Of a stretch of 64,000 bases of DNA, positions 61,036-64,000 are shown in pieces; position 1 is the first letter of the stretch; each line of letters starts with the position of its first letter. The notes under the pieces were generated by a model. That model was given only the letters and a program-made list of their open reading frames with translations. It had not been told where the DNA came from and searched no databases. Source of the stretch: Orenia metallireducens. GTDB taxonomy: Bacteria; Bacillota; Halanaerobiia; Halobacteroidales; Halobacteroidaceae. The DNA lies in NCBI RefSeq assembly GCF_003001995.1, contig NZ_PVNB01000002.1, forward strand, positions 124,001-188,000, read 5' to 3'. The position numbers and the translations under genes are program-made.

Positions 61036-62067
61036 TTAAAGATAATTATAGAGAATGATTCCTAGAATAATTATAACGATGATAATTGAAAATATAGTTA
61101 AATTATTTTTATTAATCTTTCCCTTATCGATTTCTTTATTATTACTAATTTCAGAGTCTACAGTACTTATCTTAACTTCAGGCTCTACAATTAAATTACC
61201 ATAGATATTAGGACCAAACTGTACCACAACTGAATAACGCCTTAGATTTTCATTGAAGGACATTTTACTTATAACACCTGTAGCTGTTCCTGAGGAGTCT
61301 TTGAGTAATTTATTGAGATATTGACCAATCTCTTTGTGGTCAGTAATCTTAACTTTGAGTTTATCACCTATATTTAGCTCACTTATCCGTTTACCCTTAG
61401 TAGCTGAAATAATAGGTACACAGCTTAAATTGATATCTAAACTACCTTTTGTCAGCTTCCCTTCCCTCTTAGATCCCTTCTCTTCTATCTCTTCTACAGG
61501 AGCTTCTTCAAAAAATTCAGGAAAGAGATTTCTTAATTTTGCTTTTGTTATTAATTCTAGGTAAATTTCTAAATCAAAAGCACCTTCAAGGACATTCATC
61601 ATCTTCTCTTTAATAAAATCATGTAACTGTTCTATCTGATCTTCTTTACTCATTTTGAATATCTTAAAGATAAGTGTTGGATTAAATATTTCTTCTATCT
61701 TCTTCTTAATTTGATATTCAAAATTAAAATTTTCTGACTGCTTTATCTTCTGCAAAGCTTTCATAAAGACCTGAGGATCTACCTTTAACTCTATATTAGA
61801 AATTAATTCTCTATCATTAATAGCAACATCACTATTAACAAATTCTCCTTCTTTTCCATTCCAAACAACTCCAATCAGTCCATAATTTTTATTATGGTTA
61901 CTAGCACCTGAAGTGAATTTGATCTGAAGTAGAATATAATCTCTAGCTACATAATCACCCATGTATAATGCTTTTTCTAAATCATCCTCAGCTAATTTTA
62001 GAGCCGTTTCAGCTTCTTCTTGATTAACCTCTAAGGTCTGCTGTATAATCTTAATCTTCTCGTCCAT
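61036..62067 (-). CDS. Tail-anchored protein with UBA-like N-terminus, paralogue 1
   Basis: 343 residues, collinear with the next gene: KIKIIQQTLEVNQEEAETAL, EDDLEKALYMGDYV, LDINLSCVPIISATKGKRI, FGPNIYGNLIVEPEVKIST and a C-terminal helix (TIFSIIIVIIILGIILYNYL). GGAGGTCTTT precedes ATG 62067. A 139-base gap separates it from paralogue 2, probably in one transcript. The repeated GxNIYGNL motif is shared. I do not recognise the family; it seems to be a lineage-specific duplicated membrane protein. Confidence 0.78.
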   Translation of the reverse strand: MDEKIKIIQQTLEVNQEEAETALKLAEDDLEKALYMGDYVARDYILLQIKFTSGASNHNKNYGLIGVVWNGKEGEFVNSDVAINDRELISNIELKVDPQVFMKALQKIKQSENFNFEYQIKKKIEEIFNPTLIFKIFKMSKEDQIEQLHDFIKEKMMNVLEGAFDLEIYLELITKAKLRNLFPEFFEEAPVEEIEEKGSKREGKLTKGSLDINLSCVPIISATKGKRISELNIGDKLKVKITDHKEIGQYLNKLLKDSSGTATGVISKMSFNENLRRYSVVVQFGPNIYGNLIVEPEVKISTVDSEISNNKEIDKGKINKNNLTIFSIIIVIIILGIILYNYL

Positions 62068-62231
62068 AAAGACCTCCTAATAACTTATTAAATTAATCTT
62101 TTGCACTCTAAATTTAATAAAACAAAAATTTCCCTATAAATTCAATTTATTTTATATAAAATAATTCTATGGATTTTACTTTAATACCTTTATTTAATTT
62201 TGATTTTATCTAAATTTAGTACTCTTTTATA

Positions 62232-62271
62232 AAAATAATCAAAGGGGCATTAATGCCCCTTTGATTATTTT
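62232..62271 (-). terminator. Rho-independent terminator of the UPF0182 gene
   Basis: Nineteen-base arms AAAATAATCAAAGGGGCAT and inverse with a two-base loop. The stem overlaps the stop codon. Confidence 0.92.
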
Positions 62272-64000
62272 TCTGCTTTCTCTTGTAATAAATTTAATTT
62301 CTCCTCTAAGTTCTTAATTAGTCTTCCATACTCTGTCCAATCTCCTGCTTTCAATGCTTCTTTAGAACTACTATAGAGCTTAGCAATCTCATTGATCAAT
62401 CCTTTAACACTAAGATTCTGCTTACCTTCTTCTGTTTCTTCTGTTTCTGCTGCTTTATCTTCTTTTAAATCTTCTTTATTAACTCTAAATAATCTTTGTA
62501 GTGCCAACTCTAAGCTATTCTCCATAATCACATCTTCACCATAAGAGACAATTACCTTCTTTAACTCAGGTAATTGGCTCTGTTCTGCTTGCAAGTAGAT
62601 CGGTTCAACATAAAGGATAGAATTTTTGATAGGAATAGTCAATAAATTACCTCTGATTACTCTTGATCCTCTTTGATTCCATAAGCTTAGCTGTTGGGAT
62701 ATCTCTGAATTTTGATCTATTCTTGCTTCAATCTGCATTGGACCATAGACTAACTCCCGTTTAGGGAACTTATATAAAACCAGTTTCCCATAATCATCAT
62801 GATCAGATTTAGCTGCTAACCAAGAGATCATATTATTCTTCCTCACAGGAGTAAAAGGTAACATCAATAAGAATCTCTCCTCTGCTTCATCAGGAAGCTT
62901 CATCAATGTATAATAAGGTTCCATCTCAATAGCAGTTCCTGCATAATTCTCCTGAGGTATATTCCATAAATCCTCTTTATTATAAAAGACTGTTGGATCC
63001 TCCATATGATAAATACTGTATAGCTTAGCTTGAATCTTAAATAGATCTACAGGATAACGAATATGAGCTTTAATATCTGCTGGCATTTCCTTAAATTTAC
63101 TGAATAGTTCAGGGAATATCTTCTGATAGGTTCTAATAATAGGGTCACTATTATCAACTACATAAAATTTAACCTTTCCTGTGTAAGCATTGGTTACTAC
63201 CTTAACAGAATTACGGATATAATTTCCCCAGTTCTGTGGTTCTGAATAGGGATATCTATTACTTGTAGTATAAGCATCATGAATCCAGTATAACTCTCCT
63301 AAATCGCTTACTACTAAGTATGGGTCATTATCATACCTTAAAAAAGGCGCAATCTTAGCTACCCTAGTTTTGATATTACGATTAAACATCAATCTACTCT
63401 CTGAGCTAATATCATCATTTAATAATAACTTTAAGGTAGCATATTTAGCGGCAAAGGCTAACCGTCTAATTGGTGAACTTAACTTAACCCCTCCATCGCC
63501 ATTATATTGAGTATAATTATTCCGATCACCTTCTGGATAATCAAATTCCTTAGCCTCAGTATTAACTATTACATATTCATTGCTTAACTCTCCATAGTAG
63601 ATTCTTGGCTGCTTGATTTTAAACTTCTTACTTTGTGGTGGGATGTCCTTAATTAGAAATTCTGGCAATCCCCCTGGACTTACCCTATTTACTGGGCTCA
63701 TTGCCAAACCAAAACCATGGGTATAATTTAATCGCTTATTTACCCAAGTTTTAGCTCTATTAGATAAGAGTTGTTGACTAAGTTCCCTAGCTCCTAACAT
63801 CACTTGTCTGGTTTCGCCATCTATTTGATACCTATCTATATCTATATCATTAAAGGAATAATAGGATCTAATCCCTTGCAGCTGACCATAGGTAGTCTTT
63901 AGAGGTCTATTGTCCCATAGTCTAATATTATTTATGGTAGTCTTATTACTAAGAATATCATCATAAGTTAAATCTTCTTTAAAATCAAAATCTCGCTTCT
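62265..64000 (-). CDS. UPF0182 family membrane protein, C-terminal part (5' end beyond window)
   Basis: At least 578 residues are present and the frame stays open to the window edge, so the N-terminus with its usual seven membrane helices lies outside. The visible soluble part is typical: YYSFNDIDIDRYQIDGETRQVMLGARELSQQLL in parts, WVNKRLNYTHGFGLAMSPVN, IYYGELSNEYVIVNT, and MPFTPVRKNNMISWLAAKSD-like LLMLPFTPVRKNNMISWLAA. The C-terminus carries an acidic linker and a short coiled coil (LKNLEEKLNLLQEKAEK-like). The function of UPF0182 is unknown; the domain is extracytoplasmic. Internal Met codons near 63803 are not the true start. Confidence 0.92.
   Translation of the reverse strand, partial: KRDFDFKEDLTYDDILSNKTTINNIRLWDNRPLKTTYGQLQGIRSYYSFNDIDIDRYQIDGETRQVMLGARELSQQLLSNRAKTWVNKRLNYTHGFGLAMSPVNRVSPGGLPEFLIKDIPPQSKKFKIKQPRIYYGELSNEYVIVNTEAKEFDYPEGDRNNYTQYNGDGGVKLSSPIRRLAFAAKYATLKLLLNDDISSESRLMFNRNIKTRVAKIAPFLRYDNDPYLVVSDLGELYWIHDAYTTSNRYPYSEPQNWGNYIRNSVKVVTNAYTGKVKFYVVDNSDPIIRTYQKIFPELFSKFKEMPADIKAHIRYPVDLFKIQAKLYSIYHMEDPTVFYNKEDLWNIPQENYAGTAIEMEPYYTLMKLPDEAEERFLLMLPFTPVRKNNMISWLAAKSDHDDYGKLVLYKFPKRELVYGPMQIEARIDQNSEISQQLSLWNQRGSRVIRGNLLTIPIKNSILYVEPIYLQAEQSQLPELKKVIVSYGEDVIMENSLELALQRLFRVNKEDLKEDKAAETEETEEGKQNLSVKGLINEIAKLYSSSKEALKAGDWTEYGRLIKNLEEKLNLLQEKAEK

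Noticed and set aside
63700-63803. Start of the UPF0182 gene at 63803
   Set aside because: The frame and conserved residues (DIDIDRY, RQVMLGAREL) continue upstream to the window end, so this Met is internal.

Overview
The window is low-G+C, AT-rich DNA with dense gene packing, strong Shine-Dalgarno sites and very regular stem-loop terminators. It carries spore-former genes (SleB-like wall hydrolase, SpoVB/MurJ-type flippase, a spore-photoproduct-lyase homologue, DUF1540, VanW) together with an outer-membrane-type lipoprotein enzyme (Lnt) and Na+-coupled transporters (NhaC, NSS). That mix points to a diderm, spore-forming, anaerobic, probably halophilic Firmicute of the Halanaerobiales / Halobacteroidaceae type (Orenia- or Halobacteroides-like). 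The placement is an inference; no rRNA gene is present.

Layout. 1-6 kb: small zinc-ribbon protein, decayed DNA with nested inverted repeats, glgB, two GNAT acetyltransferases, DUF1232. 6-9.2 kb: an FNR-like regulator, a flavodiiron protein and the iron-cluster repair protein Ric, with an FNR-type box at -41.5 of the flavodiiron promoter, forming an O2/NO defence module. 9.3-21.5 kb: housekeeping genes (dusA, nitroreductase, xth, sdaAB-sdaAA, oxidoreductases, lipase, SleB-like, ECF S-component, lnt). 21.9-24.2 kb: a secreted rhamnogalacturonan lyase broken by one in-frame TGA. 25-27.4 kb: TPP riboswitch with thiT-thiN, then a 2[4Fe-4S] ferredoxin and an eight-cysteine small protein. 28-34.5 kb: tyrosine recombinase, small proteins, SpoVB-like flippase, NhaC, a lone rpsN.

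34.8-38.8 kb is the most unusual part: two tandem, almost identical cysteine-rich proteins, one fused to a long Thr/Ser mucin-like linker, facing a two-gene operon of a glycosyltransferase-like protein and a sulfotransferase. I read it as a candidate surface or spore-coat structure with its own modifying enzymes. 39.2-40.7 kb: SAM-I riboswitch with metY. 40.8-51.5 kb: orphan solute-binding protein, iscS-thiI, thiamine-binding protein, DUF1385, HAD nucleotidase, NSS transporter with an attenuated leader, SplB homologue lacking the catalytic cysteine, ansA.

52.1-52.3 kb: between two convergent genes lies a consensus promoter overlapped by a Fur-like box and followed about 110 nt later by a strong terminator, a candidate iron-regulated small RNA. 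52.3-56.5 kb: RelA/SpoT-type synthetase and three overlapping M42 aminopeptidase paralogues. 57-64 kb: MurE-like ligase without the usual specificity motif, VanW protein, two paralogous tail-anchored proteins with UBA-like N-termini, and the 3' part of a UPF0182 membrane protein running off the window. Several short dispersed repeat families (MITE-like elements, GGTTTAAACC palindromes, AGTAACGAGTGA-type remnants) occupy the intergenic spaces.
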